A DNA stretch of 64,000 bases, from the NCBI RefSeq assembly GCF_910588395.1, contig NZ_CAJUPA010000008.1:3538-67537 (forward strand), in the 5' to 3' direction. Origin of the DNA: an uncultured Faecalibaculum sp. (lineage in GTDB: Bacteria > Bacillota_I > Bacilli_A > Erysipelotrichales > Erysipelotrichaceae). Shown here piece by piece: positions 36,428-45,924 of the stretch. A program made the translations under genes and the position numbers. The notes under the pieces are model-generated. The model saw only the letters and a list, made by a program, of their open reading frames with translations, was not told the origin of the DNA and made no database searches. Within the stretch, counting starts at the first letter, position 1; every line of letters starts with the position of its first letter.

Positions 36428-37488
36428 TCCAGCTGGATCCATCGATGATCCGGAGAATGATGGGGCAGACAGAGGACAGGGAGGAACGGCGCCGGCTCCG
36501 GATCGCCATGATTACGCGTTCAGCGCTGATCGTGGTTTTCGCCATTCTGTTCATCGCCCTGATGACTTCGCTTTTCGGTGCAGAAAACAGCAGCATGGCT
36601 GTCTCCATTTTCTGCATTCTGCTGGCGAGCCGGTTTGTGGGGTTCGGATACCGGATATCGGATTCCCTGTTCAGCATGGCACTGTGCTTTCTGATCCTGC
36701 TGGCAGGACCGGTGCTGGCGGTGATGATTCCAGGGTTCTTCTGGACTCTGCTCATCAATTTCGGCTGCCTGTTTCTGATTGTTCTCATGACCTGTGAGAA
36801 TCCGGAGATGGGCAACGGGGGGCTGTATACCTTTGCGTATATTTTCCTGAGCGGCAATCCGGTGCAGGGAGAGGCGTTCCTGAACCGGTTTTACATGACA
36901 CTGCTGGGGTTTGCCCTCTGTGGTCTCGTGCTGTGGCGCAACCACGCCGGCCAGAACCGGGAACGGACGTTTGTGTCCATTCTGAAGGGCTATTCACTCC
37001 GGAATCCGAAGTATCAGTGGCAGCTGCGGCTGACCCTGGGCGTCACGCTGCTTCTGTCTCTGTTTTCCACGCTGGGACTGACCCGGTACATGTGGGCGGG
37101 ATTTGCCTGCGGTTCGCTGCTGTCGGATGTGGAAGTGGAGAACCGGATTCATGAAAAGCTCCGGGACCGGGTGATTGGAGCCGCGGCAGGGTCTGCGCTG
37201 TTCTATGTGATCTGGTCGCTTCTGCCTGCTTCCTTTATTCCGCTGCTGGGACCGGTGGGCGGTCTGTGTCTGGGACTTTGCACAGAATACCGGCACAAGA
37301 CCATGCTCAACTGCTTCGGCGCGCTGTCTCTGGCAGCCGGCATGTATGGCCTGAAGGGTGCGGTGTGGCTGCGGATTGTCATGACCCTGCTGGGGGTCCT
37401 GTTTGCACTGGTCTTCTTCTGGCTCTTTGACCATTTCATCCTGTCGAAGCTGGAGGAGAAGGCCGGTGAAGAAAAACCGGCTGCATAG
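36403..37488 (+). CDS. FUSC-family membrane protein
   Basis: 361 aa. Two blocks of about five membrane helices flank a cytoplasmic region of about residues 195-215 (GQNRERTFVSILKGYSLRNP), the layout of FUSC_2/aromatic-acid-exporter-like proteins; SALFYVIWSLLPASFIPLLGP lies in the second block. ATG 36403 is the only start in its frame before an upstream stop. Possibly exports small organic acids; family-level inference only. Confidence 0.78.
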   Translation: MFISFYQLIQLDPSMIRRMMGQTEDREERRRLRIAMITRSALIVVFAILFIALMTSLFGAENSSMAVSIFCILLASRFVGFGYRISDSLFSMALCFLILLAGPVLAVMIPGFFWTLLINFGCLFLIVLMTCENPEMGNGGLYTFAYIFLSGNPVQGEAFLNRFYMTLLGFALCGLVLWRNHAGQNRERTFVSILKGYSLRNPKYQWQLRLTLGVTLLLSLFSTLGLTRYMWAGFACGSLLSDVEVENRIHEKLRDRVIGAAAGSALFYVIWSLLPASFIPLLGPVGGLCLGLCTEYRHKTMLNCFGALSLAAGMYGLKGAVWLRIVMTLLGVLFALVFFWLFDHFILSKLEEKAGEEKPAA

Positions 37489-37711
37489 TTCGGGTGAAGG
37501 AAACAAAACCGGTGGTCTGTTCTGCATCTGATGAATGCAGAGACAGACTGCCGTCGGATCCGGAAGAGGAAGATGGTGAAGAGCAGCAGAATGACCGGCT
37601 GTGAGATGAAGTAAAACGATATAACAAATTTGGCTGTGATCTCTTGTTTGGGTTACAGCCATTTTATATCCCTCCCATATCCTGATTGATTTTTTTTTTA
37701 GTCTGAGTTCA

Positions 37712-37772
37712 GAAAAAACGTGAATCCATTCACGAAATTCCCGGGAAAAACGTGAATAGATTCACGTTTTTC
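37712..37772. repeat. 61-bp double-palindrome element, copy D
   Basis: GAAAAAACGTGAAT / ATTCACG (37712-37734) and GAAAAACGTGAAT / ATTCACGTTTTTC (37745-37772) are the two palindromes, joined by AAATTCCCGG. The reverse complement aligns along its full length with copy C. Confidence 0.75.
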
Positions 37773-37797
37773 TCAAAAACAGCCGATATTACACAAA

Positions 37798-37837
37798 AAG
37801 CGCTGTCTGTCCGGCAGAACCGGTACAGGCAGCGCTT
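37798..37837 (-). terminator. Terminator of the sulfite/nitrite reductase gene
   Basis: AAGCGCTG (37798-37805) and CAGCGCTT (37830-37837) pair; on the minus strand TTTTT follows the stem. Confidence 0.75.
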
Positions 37838-37879
37838 CGTTTCATGATGACTGTTTCAGACAGGAGACAGAATAACTGT

Positions 37880-39433
37880 TCAGGCAACGAAGGGACGGGA
37901 GAATTCCACCAGCGCTTCCGGTGTTGCCCATTCCTTCCAGGATTTTCCGGAATCCCGGACCGTTTCACCCAGCTTGACAAAGTAGCCGGGAACATCGGTG
38001 ATCGCAATGGCGCCCACTTCCGTACCCAGTTTTTCGTTGTCCAGCAGATCGGAACCGTTCAGATAGAGCAGGAATGCCGGAACCGGTTTCTTGTCCACCA
38101 TCTTGATGCCGCCCCGCAGACCGATTACACCAGCCTGATGGGATGCACAGGAGGAAGGACAGCCGGAAATGTGCAGCTGAGGCAGCCAGGCTTCCACGCC
38201 GGCCTCCTTGACCGCAGCCCGGATATCCTTCAGCATCTGCTGGGAATCCCGCAGACCCACCTGGCAGATGGACGCGCCAATGCAGGCTTCGGAAGCTTCA
38301 AAGGCATTCTGAGCCGCATCATTGGCGATGATGTCCATGATCCGGTTCGCTTCAGCGCCTGTCAGGTTGATGATCCAGGCACCCTGGTCCGGAGCCACCC
38401 GCATTTCGGCAGCCGGGATTTCCTGAATGGCTTCATTCACTTTGTGCAGCACATCCTGGTCAGGCTTGCCGCCGGGTGCATGCCACTGAACCGCATACAG
38501 TCCTTCCTGCTTCTGGGGGAATACCTGCCAGGAATCCCGGGGAACAGAACCGTCACCGGTTTTGTGAGATGCATCGTTCTCAACAGCGGGGAATTTCAGA
38601 TCCTGGTCCTGAATGGCTGCCAGTTCTTCGGCGAAGGCCTTCGCAAAGGCTTCTTCGCTGCCCAGCGCCTGAACCATGAAGCGGGTCCGGGCTTTGGACC
38701 GGTTGTCATAGTTGCCGTATTTGCGGAAGGTATTGATCATGGCGACCACATAATACGGAATGTCCCGGGGATCAACGCCCTCTGCCACTTTCACGCCAAG
38801 ACGCGGGACATTGCCCAGACCGCCTGCGGCATAGACATCAAAGGTACCATCTTCCCGGGCCACGAACCCCAGGTCCCGGAATGTGGCGTGGGGCTCATTG
38901 GCGTTGCTGCCGGAGAAAGCCACTTTGAGCTTCCGGGGCATTTTGGGGGCATCGATGAAGTGCATGAGGAACTGAGCGGTTGCTTCGGCCCAGGGCAGGA
39001 CATCGAACATTTCTTCCGGATCCACACCAGCCAGAGGGGAACACATGACGTTTCGGGGATAGTCTCCGCCGCCGCCGTAGCAGACAATATCGGAGTCCAG
39101 GGCGTTGTCCATGATCGCATACACCTGTTCGGGGTCCAGATCGTGCAGCTGCACGGCCTGACAGGTGGTGAAGTGGACCATGGGCACGTTCTGTTCGTCC
39201 AGGGTGCGGATCAGGAAATTCAGCTTGTCCTTGGTCAGACGGCCGGCTGTGGTGCGCAGGCGCAGCATGTGGTGCCTGCCGTCACGCTGGGCGTAGCTGC
39301 CGTATTTTCCGGAGAAACCCTTGTAGTCCTTTTTGGACAGTTCTCCTTTGTGAAACTCCTCGGTTTTCTCCCTGAACAGGGGAATCGTGTCCCGGAATAC
39401 GGACGGATTCAGCGGAGCAAATTTTTCATCCAT
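37880..39433 (-). CDS. Siroheme/4Fe-4S sulfite or nitrite reductase
   Basis: 517 aa. Two nitrite/sulfite reductase ferredoxin-like half-domains surround the cofactor site. The cluster/siroheme cysteines are in CIGASICQVGLRDS (Cys-x5-Cys) and HISGCPSSCASHQ (Cys-x3-Cys). VRLRT-type and GNANEPHATFRDLGF regions fit the NirA/CysI-like family. Six-electron reduction of sulfite to sulfide or nitrite to ammonia; the choice cannot be read from the motifs. It consumes siroheme made by cobA-hemD and the SirC-like protein. AAGGAGG precedes the ATG. Confidence 0.92.
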   Translation of the reverse strand: MDEKFAPLNPSVFRDTIPLFREKTEEFHKGELSKKDYKGFSGKYGSYAQRDGRHHMLRLRTTAGRLTKDKLNFLIRTLDEQNVPMVHFTTCQAVQLHDLDPEQVYAIMDNALDSDIVCYGGGGDYPRNVMCSPLAGVDPEEMFDVLPWAEATAQFLMHFIDAPKMPRKLKVAFSGSNANEPHATFRDLGFVAREDGTFDVYAAGGLGNVPRLGVKVAEGVDPRDIPYYVVAMINTFRKYGNYDNRSKARTRFMVQALGSEEAFAKAFAEELAAIQDQDLKFPAVENDASHKTGDGSVPRDSWQVFPQKQEGLYAVQWHAPGGKPDQDVLHKVNEAIQEIPAAEMRVAPDQGAWIINLTGAEANRIMDIIANDAAQNAFEASEACIGASICQVGLRDSQQMLKDIRAAVKEAGVEAWLPQLHISGCPSSCASHQAGVIGLRGGIKMVDKKPVPAFLLYLNGSDLLDNEKLGTEVGAIAITDVPGYFVKLGETVRDSGKSWKEWATPEALVEFSRPFVA

Positions 39434-39648
39434 ATAAAGCCTCCTTGCCTCGCGGCATACAATGTAATTTTAGCACCGGAACGGTATACCGGTGATGGTC
39501 ATGCCATGGCACTGGACAGTAAGCGCTTCTCATGTTCGGATTGCACTGGCGGCTGGCAGAAAAAGGCAGCAGCTGCGGGTCTCAGGCATCCGGTTCGAGT
39601 TTTGCATGGCGTTTTACTATACTGAAACCATCAAGGAGGTACATACCC

Positions 39649-39909
39649 ATGGCAGACGAATTCAAGAAAATGGAAGATGATATCCTGGAAAAGGAACTGC
39701 GACACGACGAGAACAAAATCGATGACAAGCGCAGCGACATTGCCGATCACGAAGCTCAGATCCGTGAAGACAAGACAAAATTCATGAAGGATATCCACGC
39801 TGAGGAAATCAAGCATGACGAGCGTGTGATTGCCCGCAAGGAAAACGACGCAGAGCGTCACGAAGAAAAGATCAAGGAAAACGAACAGAAGATCAACGAC
39901 GTAAAGTAA
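39649..39909 (+). CDS. Small highly charged coiled-coil protein
   Basis: 86 aa, nearly all helix-forming charged residues (KELRHDENKIDDKRSD, AEEIKHDERVIARKEND) with recurring HDE/HEE units and no Cys, Trp or Tyr. AAGGAGG lies 9 nt before ATG 39649. It has its own terminator. No family recognised; perhaps a stress or structural protein. Confidence 0.7.
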   Translation: MADEFKKMEDDILEKELRHDENKIDDKRSDIADHEAQIREDKTKFMKDIHAEEIKHDERVIARKENDAERHEEKIKENEQKINDVK

Positions 39910-39922
39910 ATCTTCAAGTCCC

Positions 39923-39962
39923 AAAGCCGGGAAGCCTGATTGCAGCTCCCCGGCTTTTCTTT
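39923..39962 (+). terminator. Rho-independent terminator
   Basis: AAAGCCGGG (39923-39931) pairs with CCCGGCTTT, followed by TCTTT. Confidence 0.75.
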
Positions 39963-40067
39963 ATGGCCCGAATATGTGACGCTTAACAAAAAATATCGAA
40001 TGTCAATGTGAAACCGATTACAAATCTGCGGTATTCTGCCTTCGTGAAAGAAAAGGAGACAAGGATT

Positions 40068-40865
40068 ATGGACAGACTGAAGGGCAAAATTGCTGTTGTA
40101 ACCGGATCCACCAGCGGGATCGGCATCGGGATTGCGAAGCTGTATGCAAAGGAAGGAGCAAAGGTGATCATCTGCGGCCGTCGCAAGGAAAAAGGCGAAG
40201 CGGTGGTGCAGGAAATCCGGGATGCAGGCGGAGAGGCTGCCTATCATTTCATGGATCTCATGGATCCGGATTCCATTGATGCTCTGATGAAAGACACAGC
40301 GGCGGAATACGGCCGAATCGACGTGCTGGTCAACAATGCGGCCAATGCCAGTCCGAAGGACGGCCGGCTGGATGAGGTGACGCTGGAGCAGTGGGATGAC
40401 ATTTTTGACGGCAACCTGCGGGGCACGTTCTGGGCGGTGAAGTGCGCACTGCCGTTCATGACGGAAAACGGCGGGTCCATTGTCAACATCGGGTCCATGG
40501 CTGCCTGCGGCGGTGATCTGCAGGGCACGGCCTATGCGGCGTCCAAAGCCGGTGTAGATATGCTGACGAAATCCATCGCGCTGCAGTACGGCAAGAACAA
40601 CATCCGCTGCAACTGCGTGCGTCCGGGGCTGATCGTGACACCGCAGAACGAACCGCGGATCCCGGCGGCACTGAAGAAAATCTATCTGGACAACATCTGT
40701 GTGACCAGATACGGCAGACCGGAAGACATCGGTCATCTCTGCGTGTACCTGGGCAGCGACGAAAGCTACTACATGACAGGCCAGATCCTCACCGTGGACG
40801 GCGGTCTGAACACCCATTCCCCCACTGTGGCACAGTTCCGGGAGCTGGGTTCCAGAACCTGGTAA
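40068..40865 (+). CDS. Short-chain dehydrogenase/reductase
   Basis: 265 aa, classical SDR. Cofactor loop TGSTSGIG (12-19), NNAAN in place of NNAG, catalytic Ser143, Tyr156 and Lys160 (YAASK). Arg38/Arg39 after the second strand suggest NADP(H). AAAGGAG stands before ATG 40068. Substrate unknown. Confidence 0.92.
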   Translation: MDRLKGKIAVVTGSTSGIGIGIAKLYAKEGAKVIICGRRKEKGEAVVQEIRDAGGEAAYHFMDLMDPDSIDALMKDTAAEYGRIDVLVNNAANASPKDGRLDEVTLEQWDDIFDGNLRGTFWAVKCALPFMTENGGSIVNIGSMAACGGDLQGTAYAASKAGVDMLTKSIALQYGKNNIRCNCVRPGLIVTPQNEPRIPAALKKIYLDNICVTRYGRPEDIGHLCVYLGSDESYYMTGQILTVDGGLNTHSPTVAQFRELGSRTW

Positions 40866-40883
40866 CAGATACTGCATGACAAA

Positions 40884-40915
40884 AAACGGGAGTTTCCATT
40901 GCGAGACTCCCGTTT
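40884..40915. terminator. Bidirectional terminator
   Basis: AAACGGGAGT (40884-40893) pairs with ACTCCCGTTT (40906-40915) between the convergent SDR and transketolase genes. Confidence 0.75.
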
Positions 40916-40965
40916 CTGTACAGAAAAGGCGGAAGGGCTGGTGGGCTTTTCCGCCTGATCATTCA

Positions 40966-41907
40966 TTATTTCTGCAGAAACTCTCTGGTTTCCTTCGCAA
41001 TGCCTTCGGCGTCCAGACCGAATTCATGCAGCAGCTCGGCAGCGGGTCCGGAGTGGCCGAACACATCCCGGACACCGATCCGGCGCAGTCTGGCAGGGGA
41101 TTCTTCCGCCAGAACGGAAGCCACTGCTTCTCCCAGACCGCCAATGATGGAGTGCTCTTCCACTGTGACAATGTAGCCGGTTTCCTGTGCGGCTCTGATC
41201 ACGGCGTCTCTGTCCAGAGGCTTGATTGTGGCCATGTTCAGGACCCGGGCGGAAATGCCGCTTTCTGCCAGGCGGTCTGCTGCTTCCAGCGCTTCCGGAA
41301 CCACGATGCCTGTGGCAATGATGGTCACATCCGAGCCATCACGCAGGGTTTCTGCCTGTCCGATCCGGAAATCGAAATCTTCATCGTGAATGATGGGAGT
41401 GGCAGCACGGCCGAACCGGATGTAGACCGGTCCGTCCAGTTCATAGGCAGCCTTGACCATCTTTTTGGCTTCCACGAAGTCCGAAGGACACATCACCGTC
41501 ATGCCGGGAATCACCCGCATCAGGGCGAAGTCTTCGTTCATCTGGTGACTGGCACCGTCTTCTCCCACGGAAATGCCACCGTGGGATGCGCAGACCTTGA
41601 CGTTCAGTCCCGGGTAGCCGATGGAGTTCCGGATCATTTCATAAGCCCGCCCTGCGGCAAACATCGCAAAGGAGCTGGCAAAGGGCACAAAGCCCAGGGT
41701 GGAGAGACCCGCTGCCACATCCATCATGTTGCCTTCGGCGATGCCGCATTCCACAAAGCGGTCGGGGTATGCTTTCTGGAACATGCAGGTTTTGGTGGCG
41801 CCTGCCAGGTCCGCGTCCAGAACGACGATATCCGGGTGCACAGCCCCCAGTTCCACCAGTGCCTGGCCGTAGCCTTCCCGGGTGGCGATTTTCTTTACAT
41901 CACTCAT
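40966..41907 (-). CDS. Transketolase, C-terminal subunit
   Basis: 313 aa: the pyrimidine-binding domain (DADLAGATKT, GIAEGNMMDVAAGLSTLG, SHGGISVGEDGASHQ) plus the C-terminal domain (VTIIATGIVV, VEEHSIIGGLGEAVAS). It works with the N-terminal half encoded immediately upstream (overlap ATGA), a split form usual in Firmicutes and archaea. Transfers two-carbon units in the non-oxidative pentose phosphate path. Confidence 0.93.
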   Translation of the reverse strand: MSDVKKIATREGYGQALVELGAVHPDIVVLDADLAGATKTCMFQKAYPDRFVECGIAEGNMMDVAAGLSTLGFVPFASSFAMFAAGRAYEMIRNSIGYPGLNVKVCASHGGISVGEDGASHQMNEDFALMRVIPGMTVMCPSDFVEAKKMVKAAYELDGPVYIRFGRAATPIIHDEDFDFRIGQAETLRDGSDVTIIATGIVVPEALEAADRLAESGISARVLNMATIKPLDRDAVIRAAQETGYIVTVEEHSIIGGLGEAVASVLAEESPARLRRIGVRDVFGHSGPAAELLHEFGLDAEGIAKETREFLQK

Positions 41908-42767
41908 GCCTGCACTCCTTCTGCTTCCAGCGCTGCTCTTGCGGCAGCGAGTTCTGCCATGCCCAGGGCATATTCATCCGCGTTGGGCCCTTTGCCGTGC
42001 CAGCCGCAGACATCTTCCATGTAGGAGACACCTTTGCCCTTGAGGGTGTTCATGATGATCACCGTGGGCTTGCCGCTTGTCCGGTTGCTGTTGAAGAAAG
42101 CGAAGGCCTTCTCCAGTTCGGGGAAACTGTGACCGTCCACGACAATGACATTGGCGCCGAAGGCTTCGTACTTTTTGTCAATGGGACGGGCGTCCATCAC
42201 GTCGGCGCAGCGGCCGTCGATCTGCAGGCCGTTCACATCCACGATCATGCACAGATTGTCCAGCTTGTAATGCCCGGCAAACATCGCCGCTTCCCAAATC
42301 TGGCCCTCTTCGATTTCACCGTCTCCCAGCAGGGTGTAGACCGCAAAGTCCTTCCCCAGCATTTTCGCACCTTTGGCCATGCCGCAGGCAACGGAGCATC
42401 CCTGGCCCAGGGAACCGGTGGACATATCCACACCGGGGACCGAGTTCATGTTGGGGTGCCCCTGAAGATAGCTGTCGCTGTGGCGGAAACTCTTCAGGTC
42501 TTCAAAGGGAAAGAAACCTTTCAGAGCCAGCGCCGAGTAATAGCCCGGCGTCACGTGGCCCTTGGAAAGCACAAACCGGTCTCTGTCTTCGTTCAGAGGA
42601 TCGGCCGGATTGGCGTTCAGAACTTCGTCATAGAGATATGTGAACAGATCGGCAGCCGAGAGACTGCCTCCGGGATGACCGGACTTTGCGCCATGGGTGC
42701 TGGTGAGAATTCCTTCCCGTACCTTGATGGCGTCAAGCTTCAGCTGATGTTCTCTTTCAGGTGTCAT
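41904..42767 (-). CDS. Transketolase, N-terminal subunit
   Basis: 287 aa with thiamine diphosphate-binding motif GDGEIEEGQIWEAAMFAGHY and KSGHPGGSLSAAD, SKGHVTPGYYSALA, GSLGQGCSVACGMA. First gene of the two-gene operon; GGAAGGA lies upstream of ATG 42767. Confidence 0.93.
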   Translation of the reverse strand: MTPEREHQLKLDAIKVREGILTSTHGAKSGHPGGSLSAADLFTYLYDEVLNANPADPLNEDRDRFVLSKGHVTPGYYSALALKGFFPFEDLKSFRHSDSYLQGHPNMNSVPGVDMSTGSLGQGCSVACGMAKGAKMLGKDFAVYTLLGDGEIEEGQIWEAAMFAGHYKLDNLCMIVDVNGLQIDGRCADVMDARPIDKKYEAFGANVIVVDGHSFPELEKAFAFFNSNRTSGKPTVIIMNTLKGKGVSYMEDVCGWHGKGPNADEYALGMAELAAARAALEAEGVQA

Positions 42768-42805
42768 CTTTTATATGTATCCTTCCGTTTACGAACCAAA
42801 TTCTA

Positions 42806-43462
42806 TCATGGACGGCAAGTCTGGGGGACCAGGTTGAAAAAAGCCGGGACCTGAGTCAGATCGTCCACCACTGTATCCGCTTCCACCAGCGACAGGTTGG
42901 AGAAGGGATCATGGAAACCGAAGACGAACAGACCGGCGCCTTTGGCCGCCTGCACGCCGTAGAAACTGTCTTCCACCGCAGCGGCATCCTGAGCCGGGAC
43001 TCCCAGCCGCTGCAGGGCGAGACGGTAAATGGCGGGATCAGGCTTGGTCCGGGGCAGATCGTGTCCGGATACCACCGCGTCGAACAGGCCTTCCAGTCCG
43101 CATTCCTGAATCATCTGACGGATAAAGCGCATGGGAGATGAACTGGCGATGGCCACTTTGAAACCCGCTTCCTTCAGACATTCCAGCGTTTCCTTCAGCC
43201 CGGGTCTGGCCTGGGCGGCATAATTCACCGGATGGGTCTGAAGCCATGTGTTCTTGGTCCGGGCAGCGGTATAGGCGTCCACACCAAGTTTTTCCTGGAT
43301 GAATGCATCTTCCTGTTCCATGGAGCAGCCGGTCAGGACCCGGAGTTCTTCCTGGGAGACCTCTGTTCCGCAGGCTTTCAGCATGTCCCGGAACTGAGTC
43401 TGAAACCAGGATTCGGTGTCCACCAGGACGCCGTCCATGTCGAAGATTATCGCTTTTGTCAT
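42806..43462 (-). CDS. HAD-superfamily hydrolase, beta-phosphoglucomutase-like
   Basis: 218 aa. Motif I FDMDGVLVDTE with the nucleophile Asp, motif II IASSSP, motif III Lys in LPRTKPDPAIY and motif IV VEDSFYGVQAAKGAG. Dephosphorylates or isomerises a sugar phosphate. GGAGG precedes the ATG at 43462; it is 38 nt downstream of the transketolase start in divergent layout terms but on the same strand, so it could be cotranscribed upstream of the tkt genes. Confidence 0.88.
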   Translation of the reverse strand: MTKAIIFDMDGVLVDTESWFQTQFRDMLKACGTEVSQEELRVLTGCSMEQEDAFIQEKLGVDAYTAARTKNTWLQTHPVNYAAQARPGLKETLECLKEAGFKVAIASSSPMRFIRQMIQECGLEGLFDAVVSGHDLPRTKPDPAIYRLALQRLGVPAQDAAAVEDSFYGVQAAKGAGLFVFGFHDPFSNLSLVEADTVVDDLTQVPAFFNLVPQTCRP

Positions 43463-43680
43463 AACAATCCTCCACTAGTCATTATATCCCAAAATGGGTC
43501 TGTCACGGGAGGCCGTGGCACAAAGAGACAAATCCGGAAGATGGTCGCCTGTGTCCGGTTTTTCACAAAGGAAAAGCCGGGACACCAGCAGGACAGAACG
43601 GCGGTTCTGACGGTTTCAAAAACCGGAGAAATCGCTTACATTAAAGAGAGAATGCGAAACATCATAAGGAGGATATCATC

Positions 43681-44580
43681 ATGAACAAAGTGGCTGTCAT
43701 TGGTGGAGGTGTGCTCGGTTCCCAGATTGCGCTGCTGTGCGCGTATCACGGACTGGATACCTGGATCTGGCTGCGCTCTCCGGAAAGCATAGGCCGTACG
43801 GAGCCGAAGCTGGAAAAGGCGTATCAGGAGATCATCGGCGATATTGAACGGACGGGTGGTGATGCCACACTGCTGCCGCCGGGGCTGAAGGAAGCGGGAA
43901 TCACGACGGAGCTGGCCAGAAAGAAAGCCAGCCAGGCCCTGGAGTCCCTGCATCTGGAGCTGGATCTGGAAAAAGCACTCAAGGGGGCAGATGTCATCAT
44001 CGAATCCATGTCCGAGGACCCGAAAGCCAAGGCGGAGATGTACCGGAAGATGGCCCCGCTGCTGACGGACGGCCAGATCCTGGTGACCAATTCCAGCACG
44101 CTGCTGCCGTCCATGTTTGCGGATCTGACAGGTGTTCCGGAACGCTATCTGTCCCTGCATTTTGCCAACCACATCTGGCGCAACAACCTGACGGAGGTCA
44201 TGGCGCAGCCGGAAACCGATCCGGCGGTGTTTGATGTGGTGATGGACTTTGCCCGGTCCATTTCCATGGATCCGGTGGCGGTACGCAAAGAGCGCAGCGG
44301 CTATCTGCTGAATTCCATGCTGGTGCCTTTCCTGTTTTCCGCCATGGATCTGCTGGTGACTGAGACTTCCACCGTGGAAGACATAGACAAAGCCTGGGTC
44401 AAGGGTGCCGGTGCACCCTATGGACCGTTCCGGATGCTGGATGCGGTGGGTCTGGAAACAGCCAGAAACATTGCGCATAATTTCACGGCGATTCCCGATG
44501 AAGTGGCACCCTTCCACTACAAGGACATCGAGAAGATGCTGACGGAGAAGATAGAGCGGAAAGAGAAGTTCTACAACTGA
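43681..44580 (+). CDS. 3-hydroxyacyl-CoA dehydrogenase-family protein
   Basis: 299 aa. NAD-binding GGGVLGSQIA (8-17), catalytic His160 with Glu172 (SLHFANHIWRNNLTEVM), and Asn in GYLLNSML. A single 3HCDH_N plus 3HCDH unit, as in 3-hydroxybutyryl-CoA dehydrogenases, but isolated from butyrate or fatty-acid genes. The usual HFFxP loop is HFANH, so it may act on another 3-hydroxy acid. AAGGAGG before ATG 43681. Confidence 0.86.
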   Translation: MNKVAVIGGGVLGSQIALLCAYHGLDTWIWLRSPESIGRTEPKLEKAYQEIIGDIERTGGDATLLPPGLKEAGITTELARKKASQALESLHLELDLEKALKGADVIIESMSEDPKAKAEMYRKMAPLLTDGQILVTNSSTLLPSMFADLTGVPERYLSLHFANHIWRNNLTEVMAQPETDPAVFDVVMDFARSISMDPVAVRKERSGYLLNSMLVPFLFSAMDLLVTETSTVEDIDKAWVKGAGAPYGPFRMLDAVGLETARNIAHNFTAIPDEVAPFHYKDIEKMLTEKIERKEKFYN

Positions 44581-44801
44581 AGCAGCGCTGCCAGTAGACA
44601 GGCAGCATGGCTGCCTGTCTGCACGCTGCACCGCCTGTATGCTGCCTTGTGGCTGTACGGGAGTGAGTCCGGCAGTTTTGCGGTTTGCAACGGAATGGGG
44701 ATGGTTTATGGCTGGACCTGCCCTGCCTGCAGTTGACGATTTACGAAGCACTACCCGGAGATAAATACCCGGAGACAATGGAGAAAATAATGGAGAAAAT
44801 C

Positions 44802-45668
44802 ATGAGAAAGAAACGCAGAATCAGCCTGAAACGGATCACATTTGTCCTGTGCTGTCTGGTGGCTGCATCCGGACTGGTCATGGCGGGCTGTTTCCGGACA
44901 AAGCCGCTGGCTGCCTCCAGTCTGGATGATCCGGAGAGTCTGACAGTCCCTGAGCTGCTGCAGACGGTCTCGCTGAAGACAGCCCAGGCATTTCCCGATG
45001 GATTTGTTCTTCGGAAAACCACAGCCTGGCCCGGACTGGTGCAGGTGGAGAAGACAATGGTTCTTCCGGGAGAGCCTTCGTATGAAATCCTGTGTTTTGA
45101 CAATCAGGACAATGGAATCCCGATGACACTGCGCATGACCCGGACTGAAGGAAACCGTCAGCAGATTCTGGCAGCCCGGCGCATCGAACAGGGGTGGGAG
45201 GTCATGGACATGTTTGACCGGAACCCAGTCCACAGCCCTGCACAGGATATCCCGGCCTGGGTGATCCTGGACGCACTGAGCCTGGACTCCTTCTCCATTC
45301 CGGAGAAGTATCCGGCACTGTTCTGTCTGGAAGCGCAGAGTGAAGGAAATGCGGTGAGCTGGGCCTGGCATCCAATGGATGAGCAGGAACTGCGCCAGGC
45401 GGTTTCTGATGATCAGCAGCTGCACAAGCTGGGCAATCCGTATTTCAGTCAGTTTTCCGAAACGCTGGAGACCAGCCGGGAAGGTGTGCTGACATGGGCT
45501 GCATACCATCAGGCTGCCACAGAGAGCACAGCGGAAAGGACCGTGGAAATCACAGTCTCCGACGAAGCCGGCATGCCGGACAGAGACCTGCTGGAAGGGC
45601 TGTTTTCTGTCAGCTGGAAGCAGGGAGATATGCTGCAACTGCCCTGGGCTGATGCGTTTGCTGCCTGA
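44802..45668 (+). CDS. Lipoprotein of unknown function
   Basis: About 288 aa from ATG 44802. A basic n-region ([11 protein letters not shown]), hydrophobic core and lipobox VMAGC give a membrane-anchored lipoprotein. The rest resembles outer-surface proteins without known motif ([20 protein letters not shown]). Two further in-frame ATGs at 44778 and 44790 arise from a 12-bp tandem repeat, each start preceded by GGAG. I recognise no family. Confidence 0.65.
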   Translation: MRKKRRISLKRITFVLCCLVAASGLVMAGCFRTKPLAASSLDDPESLTVPELLQTVSLKTAQAFPDGFVLRKTTAWPGLVQVEKTMVLPGEPSYEILCFDNQDNGIPMTLRMTRTEGNRQQILAARRIEQGWEVMDMFDRNPVHSPAQDIPAWVILDALSLDSFSIPEKYPALFCLEAQSEGNAVSWAWHPMDEQELRQAVSDDQQLHKLGNPYFSQFSETLETSREGVLTWAAYHQAATESTAERTVEITVSDEAGMPDRDLLEGLFSVSWKQGDMLQLPWADAFAA

Positions 45669-45738
45669 TCCGGCTGTGATTCAAAAGCTGCATCTCATAT
45701 GTTTCCTGCCTGTCTGAGCGTCGATCGATCAACAGTGT

Positions 45739-45767
45739 TTGACATCGGTGAAAATCGGTGGTATAAC
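45739..45767 (+). promoter_or_regulatory. tRNA-Pro promoter
   Basis: TTGACA (45739-45744), 17-nt spacer, TATAAC (45762-45767), 15 nt before the tRNA. The spacer contains the doubled ATCGGTG. Confidence 0.85.
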
Positions 45768-45781
45768 TAACAGGCAGACAT

Positions 45782-45858
45782 CGGGACGTAGCACAGCTTG
45801 GTAGTGCACTTGCATGGGGTGCAAGGGGTCGCAGGTTCAAATCCTGTCGTCCCGACCA
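45782..45858 (+). tRNA. tRNA-Pro (anticodon GGG)
   Basis: Acceptor CGGGACG pairs with CGTCCCG; D-arm GCACAGCTTGGTAGTGC; anticodon stem CTTGC/GCAAG with loop ATGGGGT (anticodon GGG, reading CCC/CCU); T-arm with GGTTCAAATCC. The CCA end is encoded (45856-45858). Confidence 0.95.
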
Positions 45859-45924
45859 TTTGCATGAACAGGAGACGCAAGTCTCCTTTTTTCATATTCC
45901 GGCATCCGGAGAAAGGAGAATATC

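Larger units (their letters stand above)
37489..37879. other. Intergenic region with palindromic copy D and terminators
   Basis: 391 bases between the convergent FUSC and sulfite reductase genes. Contains the double palindrome 37712-37772 and the reductase terminator 37798-37837. A GGCTGTGA...TTACAGCCATTTTAT hairpin (about 37631-37667) may end the FUSC transcript. No gene was seen. Confidence 0.5.

Noticed and set aside
37844..39625. 593-codon plus-strand frame over the sulfite/nitrite reductase
   Set aside because: Antisense to a gene with intact siroheme cysteine motifs.
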